Part shown: positions 16,762-27,411 of the stretch, piece after piece
Numbering within the stretch: the first letter of the stretch is position 1
Layout: every line of letters starts with the position of its first letter
Assembly (NCBI RefSeq): GCF_014197755.1
Contig: NZ_JACIGE010000006.1
Location: 62,001 to 126,000 of the forward strand
DNA: 64,000 nucleotides
Direction: 5' to 3'
Source: Rhodocyclus tenuis
Lineage (GTDB): Bacteria; Pseudomonadota; Gammaproteobacteria; Burkholderiales; Rhodocyclaceae
The notes under the pieces: generated by a model
Databases searched by the model: none
Told to the model about the DNA's origin: nothing
The model's input: the letters and a program-made list of their open reading frames with translations, nothing else
Translations under genes and position numbers: made by a program

Positions 16762-17742
16762 ATGGAGCTGAGCGGCGATCTCTCTTTCCGCTTCCCGCTG
16801 CAGCGCGGCCTCGAAGTGCGCGCCGTACAGCAAGCGCTGGCGCGCGCCAGGCTGCTGCAGGCACCCGCCGACGGCATCTTCGGGCCAGCCACGCGCAATG
16901 CGGTGCTGAACTTCCAGCAGATGCACCAGCTGCGCCCGGACGGCATTGTCGGTCGCGACACCTGGAGCCTGCTCTTCTCCGAGCAGGCAGCGGTCGTTCC
17001 GGCGAATGACCAGCAGCGCGGGCCCGCCGCGTCGGTCATTGGTGGATCCTGGGGAAGGCAGCTGCAACCCTACGTTGACCGTCTCGGTCAGCCGCACGGT
17101 TCGCCCGTTGGCAGCAGCGGACTGCGCTGGTGCCTCGACGCCGATGGCGTAAGGGTCGACGATGTCTTGCCGCGCTCGAAGGGCAAGCCGACAACGGTAT
17201 CGAACACCTGGTCGGCCTATCGCACGGTGTTCGAGAAGTGCGCAGCGGCCTACGGCGTGCCGGTCGAACTGCTCGTCGCCGTCGCCTGCACCGAAAGCGG
17301 TGGCAATCCGCAAGTGGTTCGACTTGAACCGGGCTACGAAAGCGACGAGGCAACACCTGCACGCATCTCGGCCGGGCTGATGCAGACGCTGATCTCGACC
17401 GCACGTGCGGCGACGGGCGACAAATCGCTCGACCGCGCCGCCTTGCTGACGCCGGAAGCCTCGGTTCGGGCCGGCGCTTGCTACATCAAGCAGCAGGCAG
17501 TGACGGCACGGGCGCCCACCAATTTCGACCCGCCGCTGGTCGGTATCGCCTACAACGCCGGATCGCTCAGACCATCCGGCAACAACCGCTGGGCGCTGGT
17601 GCAGACCGAACGCGACGTCAAGTTGAAGATTTTTCACGCCGACGCTTTCGTCGAGTACTTCAACGATCTGTTCAGTGTCCTGGCGAGCGCACCGCCGCTT
17701 GCCAATACCCCGAGCTTCTGGACTGCCCTGCACCAGAGCTGA
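16762..17742 (+). CDS. Peptidoglycan-binding / lytic transglycosylase (SLT) protein
   Basis: This 326-aa protein joins an N-terminal peptidoglycan-binding domain (about residues 14-75; DGIFGPATRNAVLNFQ, then DGIVGRDTW) to a lysozyme-like SLT domain. The catalytic glutamate is E178 in ACTESGGN; ISAGLMQTL and IAYNAGSLR complete the SLT motifs. It would cleave the glycan strands of the cell wall. No signal peptide is visible, so export must depend on something else, as with phage endolysins. It is the last gene of the module after the membrane protein and the lipoprotein, and a terminator-like hairpin lies ~200 bp downstream. Confidence 0.88.
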   Translation: MELSGDLSFRFPLQRGLEVRAVQQALARARLLQAPADGIFGPATRNAVLNFQQMHQLRPDGIVGRDTWSLLFSEQAAVVPANDQQRGPAASVIGGSWGRQLQPYVDRLGQPHGSPVGSSGLRWCLDADGVRVDDVLPRSKGKPTTVSNTWSAYRTVFEKCAAAYGVPVELLVAVACTESGGNPQVVRLEPGYESDEATPARISAGLMQTLISTARAATGDKSLDRAALLTPEASVRAGACYIKQQAVTARAPTNFDPPLVGIAYNAGSLRPSGNNRWALVQTERDVKLKIFHADAFVEYFNDLFSVLASAPPLANTPSFWTALHQS

Positions 17743-18269
17743 AGCCACGCAGAGTAGCGGCACGTACCGCCAGCGCATTTCACGCGCGATGCTCTGCAGC
17801 ATGCACTCCCCATATTCCCAGGCGGTCGCGCGCGCAATTGAGCGCCATCGAAAACACCGCGCCTGCACAAAAAACGCCTCCGGGCACTTGACTTATGCAC
17901 AACAAGGCCTTTGGCACGGCGACGCATGCGACGCACTGCCACTCGCCACGCCGACGCTGGCGTTTTTTTTGCCTCCCCATTAAATCAATGAGTTAAAAGC
18001 ACGCTCAGAGTTTTGGCAAAGTAAGGCAAATCCTTTGCTGACGGCCACTTAGCGCGCTCTCTGACAGCTAATCCACAGACTTATCCACAGCTTTTGTGGA
18101 CAACAAAAAAACCGTATATCGGCTAGGGGCTTAGGCAGCATTTCTCACGCAGAGCATAAATGCCCACGTCGTGCTACCGGGACTCCCGGCGCCGCCGAGG
18201 CGCCATGCAACTTGACGAAAAGTGCCGGACGCGCGACTTTCCCGAGCTTCCGCAACGACTTCCACCGCC
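17743..18269. other. Intergenic region with DnaA-box-like cluster
   Basis: No convincing gene in 527 bp. It holds a terminator-like hairpin (17943-17970), an AT-rich stretch around 17980-18045, and four DnaA-box-like 9-mers: TTATGCACA at 17893-17901, TAATCCACA at 18069-18077, TTATCCACA at 18081-18089, and TTGTCCACA on the minus strand at 18095-18103. Three of these fall within 35 bp. The region lies upstream of pepD. Confidence 0.6.
17943..17970 (+). terminator. Probable intrinsic terminator of the SLT module
   Basis: A short GC stem (ACGCC / GGCGT, loop GACGCT) runs directly into eight T residues. It lies ~200 bp after the SLT gene stop. Confidence 0.6.
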
Positions 18270-19769
18270 ATGCTCCCGACCGACTCTGTCCTCTGCCGTC
18301 TCGAACCCGCCCTCGTCTGGGCACATTTCGCCACCCTCTGCCGCATCCCGCGCCCGTCCAAGGGCGAAAGCCCCTTGCGCGAACATCTGCGGCAATGGGC
18401 TGCGAGCAAAGGTCTGCAGGCAAGCGTTGACGCAGCCGGCAATCTGCTCATCAGCAAACCAGCCAGCCGCGGTCACGAAGACGCGCCCGGCGTTGTTCTG
18501 CAGGCACATCTGGACATGGTCTGCCAGAAGAACAGCGGCACAGCGCATGACTTCACGCGCGATCCGATCCAGCCAGAGCTGCGCGATGGCTGGCTGATCG
18601 CCAATGACACGACGCTGGGCGCCGACAACGGCATTGGCGTCGCACTGGCGCTAGCCGCGCTCGAAGACGAATCGCTGGCGCACGGACCGCTGAAAGTGCT
18701 GCTCACGGTCGACGAAGAAGCCGGCATGGGCGGCGCGCGCGGTCTGACCGAGGGCGCGCTGCAAGGCTGGTTGCTGCTCAACCTCGACACCGAAGAATGG
18801 GGCGAATTTTACCTGGGCTGCGCCGGTGGGCTCGACGTCAACGTCAGCCGCCCGCGAAGCGCCGAAGCACTGCCCGAAGCTCACGTCTGCTGGCAGATCG
18901 AAGTCGCCGGTTTGCGCGGCGGACATTCCGGCGTCGATATCCACCGCGAGCGCGGCAACGCGATCAAGCTCCTGGTGCGCGTGCTGCGCGATCTGGAGCG
19001 CCGCTGGCCGCTGCGCCTCGTGTCGCTGCACGGCGGCAGCGCACGCAACGCCCTGCCGCGCGAGGCGCAGGCGAGCATCGCGCTGCCTGACAGCATCGCT
19101 GGCGACGCGGTCACAGCCGCACTGGCCAGTTGGCAGGAACTGTTGCGGCAGGAGTTGCGCGAGGTCGATGCCGGCGTCACGCTGCGCTTTTTGCCGGCCA
19201 GCGCCGATGCCGTCCTGAGCGCTGCCGAGCAGGCGGTCTGGCTGGCCTCGCTGCACGCCGCACCGCATGGTGTCAGGCGCTGGAGCCAGAGCGTTCCCGG
19301 CGTCGTCGAAACCTCGAACAATCTCGGCATGGTGGCAATCGATACAAACGGCGGCAGTTGCAACTTCATGCTGCGTTCGCTGCTCGATAGCGGCAGTCGC
19401 GCGCTGGCCGACGAGATCGTCAGCCTGTTCGCGCTGTCGGGAACGCTGGTCGAGCAATCAGGCCACTATCCGGGCTGGGCGCCGAACCCGGCATCGCCGC
19501 TGCTGGCGCTGTGCCAGTCGGTCTATCGCCGCGAATTCGCCGCCGAATCGCGGGTGCAGGTAATCCACGCGGGACTCGAATGCGGCATCATCGCCGCCAA
19601 GCATCCGGGAATCGACATCGTTTCCTTCGGGCCGACCATTCGCGGCGCGCACGCGCCCGGCGAAAGCGTCGACATCGACTCGGTGGCGCGCTGCTGGCAA
19701 CTGCTCAAAGCCGTACTTGCCGCTGTCGGCGAGGGTACGGAGGCGAGCGACCACCGGCAGCCTGCATGA
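18270..19769 (+). CDS. pepD: Aminoacyl-histidine dipeptidase / cytosol nonspecific dipeptidase
   Basis: This 499-aa zinc metallopeptidase of family M20C (PepD) cleaves dipeptides such as Xaa-His in the cytoplasm. The metal site is visible as LQAHLDMVCQK (His-x-Asp), the LGADNGIGVALALA segment with the bridging Asp, VDEEAGMGGARGL with the catalytic Glu pair, and LNLDTEEWGE. The start chosen (MLPTDSVLCRLEP) fits the family N-terminus. Its stop overlaps the start of the next small gene by four bases. Confidence 0.92.
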   Translation: MLPTDSVLCRLEPALVWAHFATLCRIPRPSKGESPLREHLRQWAASKGLQASVDAAGNLLISKPASRGHEDAPGVVLQAHLDMVCQKNSGTAHDFTRDPIQPELRDGWLIANDTTLGADNGIGVALALAALEDESLAHGPLKVLLTVDEEAGMGGARGLTEGALQGWLLLNLDTEEWGEFYLGCAGGLDVNVSRPRSAEALPEAHVCWQIEVAGLRGGHSGVDIHRERGNAIKLLVRVLRDLERRWPLRLVSLHGGSARNALPREAQASIALPDSIAGDAVTAALASWQELLRQELREVDAGVTLRFLPASADAVLSAAEQAVWLASLHAAPHGVRRWSQSVPGVVETSNNLGMVAIDTNGGSCNFMLRSLLDSGSRALADEIVSLFALSGTLVEQSGHYPGWAPNPASPLLALCQSVYRREFAAESRVQVIHAGLECGIIAAKHPGIDIVSFGPTIRGAHAPGESVDIDSVARCWQLLKAVLAAVGEGTEASDHRQPA

Positions 19770-19999
19770 ACGCGGAGAGCCTGCAGCTGCTGCTGACGAC
19801 GGAGATGCCCTACGGCAAGTACCAAGGACGCCGTATCGCCGACCTGCCCGGCAACTACCTCAACTGGTTTGCGCGCGAAGGTTTTCCGCCCGGAAAACTC
19901 GGCCAGTTGCTGGCCCTGATGCACGAGATCGACCACAACGGCCTGTCGTCACTGCTTGACCCGTTGCGCCGTGCCAATAGAAAAATCCCAATATATTGA
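19766..19999 (+). CDS. DUF3820 / QSregVF_b family small protein
   Basis: This 77-aa protein has the compact family pattern: MPYGKYQGRRIADLP, then NYLNWFAREGFPPGKLG. The family is annotated as putative quorum-sensing-regulated virulence factor, but its biochemistry is not established. The gene is coupled to pepD through an ATGA overlap, so the two are probably co-expressed. Confidence 0.8.
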   Translation: MNAESLQLLLTTEMPYGKYQGRRIADLPGNYLNWFAREGFPPGKLGQLLALMHEIDHNGLSSLLDPLRRANRKIPIY

Positions 20000-20031
20000 T
20001 TCCATTGGGAAAAACAAAAACCTGGATGAGG

Positions 20032-20108
20032 TGGCGGAGTGGACGGGACTCGAACCCGCGACCCCCGGCGTGACAGGCCGGTATTCTAACCAACTGAACT
20101 ACCACTCC
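20032..20108 (-). tRNA. tRNA-Asp (GTC)
   Basis: 77 nt on the minus strand with acceptor GGAGTGG/CCACTCC, an encoded CCA end, the GGTTCGAGTCC T-arm and anticodon GTC in the loop CTGTCAC. It is identical to the second copy at 22263-22339. Confidence 0.96.
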
Positions 20109-20182
20109 GCGTGGCCGATCCGGGAGGGCCGGATCGCAAGAACTGCGTGCTGCTGGCCAGACCCGGCATGAGCCGAAAGAGC

Positions 20183-20258
20183 TGGCGTCCCCACGGGGAT
20201 TCGAACCCCGGTTATCGCCGTGAAAGGGCGGTGTCCTAGGCCTCTAGACGATGGGGAC
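20183..20258 (-). tRNA. tRNA-Glu (TTC)
   Basis: 76 nt on the minus strand: GTCCCCA acceptor, anticodon TTC in the loop CTTTCAC, T-arm GGTTCGAATCC, encoded CCA. Confidence 0.96.
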
Positions 20259-20284
20259 CTGGATGTTTTGAATCTTCTTCCGGC

Positions 20285-20360
<76 letters not shown>

Positions 20361-20859
20361 GTCCGAAAGAAGCGGCATTATAGGGAGGGCCTCCCGGTGT
20401 GTAAAGGCTTTTGGCGGGCAAATTTGCTGCCGATGCACCGCCGGCACTCCAGCCCGCCGAACAGCTGGCTCCAGCGCATGCCTTGACCGCAGCAGTGCGG
20501 CGAGACGAGGCATGCGGTCGCCATACCGCGGCGATGCACCTCTGCGCTTGACCGGCGAAAAATTGCGCAAGCGTCAGCGAGTGCAGAGCATTCGCGCTCC
20601 GGCGATGGCCGCGGTCAGAAATCCGGGGGGATTTCAGCCCCCCCCTCTCAGCGCACTGGAACGAAGCGCTGAAATCGCGGTCTTGAGCGTGGCTTCGCTT
20701 CGGCCTTGCAGGGAAACAGATACGTATCAGGCCGACCGACGCCAGCCACAGGCTCAGCGCGGACTTCAGCTGGCTGCGCCTGGTTTGCAGGCCAGCTCGC
20801 CGGCTGCATGTAGTCGGCTGCAGCTTGGCAGTTCTCTGTGCTTCGCGAAAATAAAAGCC
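20361..20859. other. Intergenic region upstream of the NADH dehydrogenase gene
   Basis: No gene is supported in 499 bp. The only structure I see is a G-run/C-run hairpin near 20618-20645 (GAAATCC / GGATTTC nested with GGGGGG / CCCCCC). The promoter of the downstream gene is presumably here, but I cannot point to clear -35/-10 elements. Confidence 0.5.
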
Positions 20860-22188
20860 ATGAATGAGACCCCCGAAAACTCTTTGCACAAGATCGTTAT
20901 CGTTGGCGGTGGCGCCGGCGGTCTGGAACTTGCAACACGACTGGGCGAGGCACTTGGCCGCCGGGGCAAGGCCCATATCACGCTAATCGACCGCAACTGG
21001 ACGCACATCTGGAAGCCGACGCTGCACGAGATCGCCGCTGGCAGCATGGATATGGGCGACCACGAGGTCGGCTACCTAGCGCAAGCGCACTGGCATGGCT
21101 TCCGCTTCCGCATCGGCGAGATGACCGGCATCGACCGCGCCAGACGCGAAGTCCACGTCGCCTCCTTCGTCGACGCCGAAAGCAAGGAAGTCACCCCGAA
21201 GCGTTCTTTCGCTTACGACACGCTGGTGATATCCGTTGGCAGCCAGTGCAACGATTTCGGCACGCCTGGCGTCCGGGAATACGCGCTGAAGCTGGAAACC
21301 GCCAAGGACGCACGCCGTTTCCACGCACGCATGATCAACGCCTGCGTACGCGCCCACGCGCAAGCCGGCCCCTTGCGCCCAGAGCAACTGCACGTGGCGA
21401 TCATCGGCGCCGGCGCGACGGGAATCGAGCTCGCCGCCGAACTGCACCACACCACCCGTGAGGTCGTCGCTTACGGCCTTGATCGCGTCGACGCCGAAAA
21501 GGACATCAAGCTCGTCGTCATCGAGGCGGCACCACGCGTACTGCCGGCGCTGCCCGAGCGTCTGTCGAGCGCCACCGAGGGGCTGCTGCGCAAGCTGGGT
21601 GTCGAAGTTCTGACCAACGCCAAGGTCTCCGAGGTCCTGCCGAATGCCGTTCGTCTGGCCGACGGCCGCGAACTTCCGGCCGAACTGGTGGTATGGGCCG
21701 CTGGCGTCAAGGCTGCGGACTTTCTGGCGCATCTCGACGGCCTTGAAAGCAACCGCATCAATCAGCTGCTGGTCCGGCAGACGCTGCAGACCACGCTTGA
21801 CGAGAACATCATCGCCATGGGCGACTGTGCCTGCTGCCCGTGGCCGGAGAAGAACGGATTCGTCCCGCCACGCGCGCAGGCCGCGCATCAGCAGGCCTCA
21901 CACCTCTTCCGCCAACTGCAGCGGCGCATCAAGGGAAAACCGTTGCAGGACTTTCACTACCACGACTACGGCTCGATGGTCTCGCTCGGCAAGTTCAGCA
22001 CCGTCGGCAGCATGATGGGCGGTCTGATGAAGGGCAGCCTGTTCATCGAGGGCAGCTTCGCCAAGCTGATGTACATCTCGCTGTACAAGATGCACGAACT
22101 GGCGCTGCACGGCTGGCCGAAAGTCACGCTGGATTCGCTGATCCGCCTGATCACCCGCCGCACCGAGCCGCATGTGAAGCTGCACTGA
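20860..22188 (+). CDS. ndh: Type II NADH dehydrogenase (NAD(P)/FAD-dependent oxidoreductase)
   Basis: This 442-aa flavoprotein passes electrons from NADH to quinone without proton pumping, at the inner face of the membrane. The FAD-binding Rossmann motif is IVGGGAGGLELATRLG (about residues 13-28), and the NADH-binding repeat is IIGAGATGIELAAEL. AMGDCACCPWP matches the C-terminal FAD contact, and a C-terminal region with hydrophobic and basic residues would attach it to the membrane. The start chosen (MNETPENSLHKIVI) fits the family; the open frame continues upstream without coding character. A hairpin follows the stop. Confidence 0.9.
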   Translation: MNETPENSLHKIVIVGGGAGGLELATRLGEALGRRGKAHITLIDRNWTHIWKPTLHEIAAGSMDMGDHEVGYLAQAHWHGFRFRIGEMTGIDRARREVHVASFVDAESKEVTPKRSFAYDTLVISVGSQCNDFGTPGVREYALKLETAKDARRFHARMINACVRAHAQAGPLRPEQLHVAIIGAGATGIELAAELHHTTREVVAYGLDRVDAEKDIKLVVIEAAPRVLPALPERLSSATEGLLRKLGVEVLTNAKVSEVLPNAVRLADGRELPAELVVWAAGVKAADFLAHLDGLESNRINQLLVRQTLQTTLDENIIAMGDCACCPWPEKNGFVPPRAQAAHQQASHLFRQLQRRIKGKPLQDFHYHDYGSMVSLGKFSTVGSMMGGLMKGSLFIEGSFAKLMYISLYKMHELALHGWPKVTLDSLIRLITRRTEPHVKLH

Positions 22189-22218
22189 TAGCAGTGCAGC
22201 ACTTGCCAGTAAAGCAAA

Positions 22219-22251
22219 ACGCCCTGCCGATTCAATGAATCGACAGGGCGT
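22219..22251 (+). terminator. Hairpin after the NADH dehydrogenase gene
   Basis: Inverted repeat ACGCCCTGccGATTC / GAATCGACAGGGCGT with loop AAT just after the stop. There is no long T-run, so it is a probable rather than classic intrinsic terminator. Confidence 0.6.
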
Positions 22252-22262
22252 CAGCGTATTCT

Positions 22263-22339
22263 TGGCGGAGTGGACGGGACTCGAACCCGCGACCCCCGGC
22301 GTGACAGGCCGGTATTCTAACCAACTGAACTACCACTCC
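22263..22339 (-). tRNA. tRNA-Asp (GTC), second copy
   Basis: 77 nt, identical to the copy at 20032-20108, including the CCA end. It lies directly upstream of tRNA-Val in plus-strand order. Confidence 0.96.
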
Positions 22340-22383
22340 ATGCACCGGCAGGATATGCGCGGCTGAAACAATTTCGCGATTGC

Positions 22384-22459
22384 TGGTGGGTGCTGACGGG
22401 CTCGAACCGCCGACATCCAGCTTGTAAGGCTAGCGCTCTACCAACTGAGCTAAGCACCC
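22384..22459 (-). tRNA. tRNA-Val (TAC)
   Basis: 76 nt on the minus strand: acceptor GGGTGCT, anticodon TAC in the loop CTTACAA, T-arm GGTTCGAGCCC, encoded CCA. hupB ends 16 bp upstream in the direction of transcription, so hupB, tRNA-Val and tRNA-Asp may be co-transcribed. Confidence 0.95.
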
Positions 22460-22475
22460 TGCCGCGAAAGGTCTG

Positions 22476-22748
22476 CTAGTTTAGCGCATCCTTCAAGGCT
22501 TTGCCAGCACGGAACTTGGGCGTCGTCGCCGACTTGATCGTGATTTCCTTGCCGGTTCGCGGATTGCGTCCGCTGCGCGAAGCGCGCTGGCCAACGTAGA
22601 AGGTACCGAAGCCGACCAGCGTTACGCTGTCACCGTTCTGCAAGGCCGTCTTGACCGCGGCGATCGCCGCATCGACGGCGCGCCGTGCCGATGCCTTGGA
22701 AATATCCGCCGCTTCGGCGACGTGGTCGATGAGTTCAGATTTGTTCAC
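22476..22748 (-). CDS. hupB: DNA-binding protein HU-beta
   Basis: This 90-aa histone-like protein bends and compacts DNA as a dimer. It starts [20 protein letters not shown] and carries the DNA-binding arm region [15 protein letters not shown], both diagnostic of HU. Length is exact for the family. It lies downstream of lon, the common order in proteobacteria. Confidence 0.96.
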   Translation of the reverse strand: MNKSELIDHVAEAADISKASARRAVDAAIAAVKTALQNGDSVTLVGFGTFYVGQRASRSGRNPRTGKEITIKSATTPKFRAGKALKDALN

Positions 22749-22901
22749 AGAAGCCCCCTGATCTGGAAATTGAATACGGCAAACTCCGGAGGGCGTTTAT
22801 AGCAAGCAGAAAAAGACAATGTCAAGAAAATGAAGTCCGGCGGCATCGCCGGGACAGCGATGCGTGCAGGCCGGAAACCTCCGCCCTGCACGCGTGCCGT
22901 G

Positions 22902-25313
22902 TCAATGCGTGACCACCGCCGTCGCCGCCGCTGGATCTACGGCGGCAGCAACCGCCGCGACCGGAACGTCGGGCAGTGCCTCGGGCAAGCGCTCCAGCGC
23001 GTGCTCGAACACCTGATCAATCCAGCGCACCGGAATGATCTCGATACGTCCCTTGACGCTATCGGGAATCTCCGCGAGGTCCTTGACGTTCTCTTCCGGA
23101 ATCAGGGCCTTGCGCAGTCCGCCGCGAACCGCCGCGAGGAGCTTTTCCTTGAGACCACCGATCGGCAACACCTCGCCGCGCAGGGTGATTTCGCCGGTCA
23201 TCGCGACGTCGCAACGCACCGGTATCTCGGTGAGCACCGACACCAGCGCGGTGCAGATGGCGATACCCGCCGACGGACCGTCCTTGGGAATGGCACCTTC
23301 CGGCAAGTGGATGTGGATGTCGCTCTTCTGGTAGAAATCGTCCTGGATACCGAGCGAACGCGAACGCTTGCGTACGACCGAGAGCGCCGCCTGGATCGAC
23401 TCCTGCATGACGTCGCCGAGCTTGCCGGTGGTCGTCGTCTTGCCCTTGCCGGGCAGCACCACCGATTCGATGGTGAGCAGTTCGCCGCCGACCTCGGTCC
23501 ACGCCAGACCGGTCACCTGCCCGACCTGGTTTTCGCGTTCGGCAAGGCCGTAGTTGTAACGGCGCACGCCGAGGAACTTGTCGAGGTTGCGCGCACTGAC
23601 GGCCACCTTGGTCTGGCTCTTGCGCAGCAGCAAGGTCTTCACGACCTTACGACAGATCTTCGACAGTTCGCGTTCCAGCGAGCGCACACCGGCTTCCCGC
23701 GTGTAGTAACGCAGGATGTCGCGTAGTGCACTTTCGGCGACCGTCAGTTCGGCCTTCTTCAGACCGTTGTTCTTCATCTGCTTCGGCAGCAGGTAACGCT
23801 GCGCGATGCTGACCTTCTCGTCCTCGGTGTAACCGGAGAGGCGGATCACCTCCATGCGGTCGAGCAGCGGCGCCGGGATGTTGAGCGTGTTGGCGGTGGC
23901 GACGAACATCACCTCGGAGAGGTCGTACTCGACTTCGACGTAGTGGTCGACGAAGGTCGAGTTCTGTTCGGGATCGAGCACCTCGAGCAGCGCCGAACTC
24001 GGATCACCACGGAAGTCGAGACCCATCTTGTCGACTTCGTCGAGCAGGAACAACGGGTTCTTGACCGCGACCTTGGTCATGTTCTGCAGGATCTTGCCGG
24101 GCATCGAACCGATATAGGTGCGGCGGTGACCACGAATCTCGGCTTCGTCACGCACGCCACCGAGGCTCATGCGCACGAACTTGCGGTTCGTCGCGCGCGC
24201 GATCGACTGGCCGAGCGAAGTCTTGCCGACGCCCGGAGGGCCGACGAGGCAGAGGATCGGCGCCTTCAGCTTGTCGACACGCTGCTGCACGGCGAGATAC
24301 TCAAGGATGCGTTCCTTGACCTTCTCGAGGCCCCAGTGGTCCTTGTCGAGCACCTTTTCGGCTTCAAGCAGATCCTTGCTGATGCGCGTCTTCTTGCGCC
24401 AGGGCAGGCCGATCAGCGTTTCGATGTAGTTGCGCACGACCGTCGCTTCGGCCGACATCGGCGACATCAGGCGCAGCTTCTTCAGCTCCGACTGCGCCTT
24501 GGCGGCCGCTTCCTTGGTCATGCCGGCGGCACTGATCTTCTTGTCCAGCTCTTCGAGATCGGCGCCCTCTTCGCCTTCGCCGAGCTCCTTCTGGATCGCC
24601 TTGACCTGTTCGTTCAGGTAGTACTCGCGCTGGCTCTTCTCCATCTGCCGCTTGACGCGGCCACGGATGCGCTTTTCCACCTGCAGGATGTCGATTTCGG
24701 TTTCGAGCTGCGACAGCAGGCGCTCGATGCGCACGCGGATGTCGAACAGTTCAAGGACTTCCTGCTTCTGTTCGAGCTTCAGCGGCAGATGCGCGGCGAT
24801 GGTGTCGGCGAGACGGCCGGCCTCCTCAATGCCAGCGATCGACGTCAGGATTTCCGGAGGTATCTTCTTGTTCAGTTTGACGTACTGGTCGAACTGCGCG
24901 ATCACCGCGCGGCGCAGCGCCTCGACCTCATGCTCGATGCCGTCCTCGGCCTCGACCGGCAGCGCACGCGCGTAAAACAGCTCGGCTTGCGCATCAATCG
25001 CCTCGACCACTGCGCGCTGCGAGCCTTCGACGAGAACCTTGACGGTGCCGTCGGGCAGCTTGAGCATCTGCAGGATGTTGGCGACGCAGCCGATCGAGTA
25101 CAGATCCTCGGCTTCCGGGTCGTCCTTGGCAGCGGATTTCTGGGCAACCAGCAGAATGCTCTTGCCGGCTTCCATTGCCACTTCGAGGGCCTTGATCGAC
25201 TTCGGCCGGCCGACGAAGAGCGGAATGACCATGTGCGGAAACACCACCACGTCGCGCAAGGGCAACAGCGGCAGATCGACAGGCTCGGCGGGGAGAAGGG
25301 AAATGGATGACAT
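22902..25313 (-). CDS. lon: ATP-dependent protease Lon
   Basis: This 803-aa cytosolic AAA+ serine protease degrades misfolded and regulatory proteins. It has the N-terminal substrate domain ([19 protein letters not shown]), Walker [10 protein letters not shown], Walker [11 protein letters not shown], and the catalytic Ser-Lys dyad in KDGPSAGI and [11 protein letters not shown]. The start chosen ([13 protein letters not shown]) drops 12 implausible residues. It is longer at the C-terminus than E. coli Lon by an Ala/Val-rich tail. It follows clpX with a hairpin between them. Confidence 0.97.
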   Translation of the reverse strand: MSSISLLPAEPVDLPLLPLRDVVVFPHMVIPLFVGRPKSIKALEVAMEAGKSILLVAQKSAAKDDPEAEDLYSIGCVANILQMLKLPDGTVKVLVEGSQRAVVEAIDAQAELFYARALPVEAEDGIEHEVEALRRAVIAQFDQYVKLNKKIPPEILTSIAGIEEAGRLADTIAAHLPLKLEQKQEVLELFDIRVRIERLLSQLETEIDILQVEKRIRGRVKRQMEKSQREYYLNEQVKAIQKELGEGEEGADLEELDKKISAAGMTKEAAAKAQSELKKLRLMSPMSAEATVVRNYIETLIGLPWRKKTRISKDLLEAEKVLDKDHWGLEKVKERILEYLAVQQRVDKLKAPILCLVGPPGVGKTSLGQSIARATNRKFVRMSLGGVRDEAEIRGHRRTYIGSMPGKILQNMTKVAVKNPLFLLDEVDKMGLDFRGDPSSALLEVLDPEQNSTFVDHYVEVEYDLSEVMFVATANTLNIPAPLLDRMEVIRLSGYTEDEKVSIAQRYLLPKQMKNNGLKKAELTVAESALRDILRYYTREAGVRSLERELSKICRKVVKTLLLRKSQTKVAVSARNLDKFLGVRRYNYGLAERENQVGQVTGLAWTEVGGELLTIESVVLPGKGKTTTTGKLGDVMQESIQAALSVVRKRSRSLGIQDDFYQKSDIHIHLPEGAIPKDGPSAGIAICTALVSVLTEIPVRCDVAMTGEITLRGEVLPIGGLKEKLLAAVRGGLRKALIPEENVKDLAEIPDSVKGRIEIIPVRWIDQVFEHALERLPEALPDVPVAAVAAAVDPAAATAVVTH

Positions 25314-25334
25314 CAGGGGCGCCTTACAGGTAGT

Positions 25335-25364
25335 CGTCGATACCCCCAACTGGGGGCATCGACG
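25335..25364 (-). promoter_or_regulatory. Hairpin between clpX and lon
   Basis: Stem CGTCGATGCCCCC / GGGGGTATCGACG (one G·T pair) with a four-base loop sits just upstream of the lon start. There is no T-run, so an attenuator, an mRNA processing site or a leaky terminator is possible. Confidence 0.55.
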
Positions 25365-25400
25365 GAAATAACAAGCTGCAGGAAGAAGCGGCGCGATACT

Positions 25401-26672
<1,272 letters not shown>

Positions 26673-26725
26673 GTCCGTCTACCTTTTCACTGTGTGAGCA
26701 ACAAGCCGCTGGAGGGACAGCAGGC

Positions 26726-27355
26726 TCAAGCCGCCGTCTCCCGGCTGACCAGCACCTTGTCGACCAGGCCGTATTCTGCTGCTTCCTGAGCCGAAAGGAA
26801 ATTGTCACGATCGGTATCGCGCTCGATGCGATCAACCGGCTGACCCGTGTGCAAGGCCATGATCTCATTGAGCTTTGCGCGCAAGGAAAGAATTTCCTTG
26901 GCATGAATCGCGATGTCGGACGCCTGCCCCTGGAAACCGCCCATCGGCTGGTGAATCATGACGCGCGAATTGGGCAGGGCGAAACGCTTGCCCTTGGCGC
27001 CAGCCGCCAGCAGGAAGGCGCCCATCGACGCCGCCTGTCCGAGACAAAGCGTGGACACGTCGGGCTTGATGAACTGCATGGTGTCGTAGATCGACATCCC
27101 CGCCGTTACCGAACCGCCCGGCGAGTTGATGTAGAAATGGATGTCCTTGTCCGGATTGTCGGCCTCGAGGAACAGCAACTGCGCCACCACCAGATTGGCG
27201 GTGACGTCGTTGACCGGCCCGACGAGGAAGATCACCCGCTCACGCAGCAGGCGCGAGTAGATGTCGTAGGCGCGCTCGCCACGACCGCTCTGCTCGATCA
27301 CCATCGGCACCATACCCAGCGCCTGCGGTTCCCAGCTGCTTTCATGCATGCTCAT
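26726..27355 (-). CDS. clpP: ATP-dependent Clp protease proteolytic subunit ClpP
   Basis: This 209-aa serine protease forms the two stacked heptamer rings of ClpXP. The catalytic serine is in [11 protein letters not shown], the catalytic His in MIHQPMGG, and the Asp in [10 protein letters not shown]'s preceding DTD segment. The N-terminus [20 protein letters not shown] is diagnostic. It lies between tig and clpX. Confidence 0.97.
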   Translation of the reverse strand: MSMHESSWEPQALGMVPMVIEQSGRGERAYDIYSRLLRERVIFLVGPVNDVTANLVVAQLLFLEADNPDKDIHFYINSPGGSVTAGMSIYDTMQFIKPDVSTLCLGQAASMGAFLLAAGAKGKRFALPNSRVMIHQPMGGFQGQASDIAIHAKEILSLRAKLNEIMALHTGQPVDRIERDTDRDNFLSAQEAAEYGLVDKVLVSRETAA

Positions 27356-27411
27356 ACTTGCTCCTCTGGCTGAGTTCTGACAAGAAATCGTCGACGATGC
27401 AACAAACCTTT

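Noticed and set aside
15748-17868. 706-codon open frame on the minus strand
   Set aside because: Covers three plus-strand genes with recognisable SLT, lipobox and TM features; composition is shadow-like.
17743-18269. Chromosomal replication origin
   Set aside because: DnaA boxes alone are not enough; no dnaA/dnaN/gidA/rep gene and no unwinding element I can defend.
20618-20645. Terminator or small RNA at the G-run/C-run hairpin
   Set aside because: No T-run, no promoter and no conserved family seen.
23943-25310. 455-codon open frame on the plus strand
   Set aside because: Antisense to lon; no domain.
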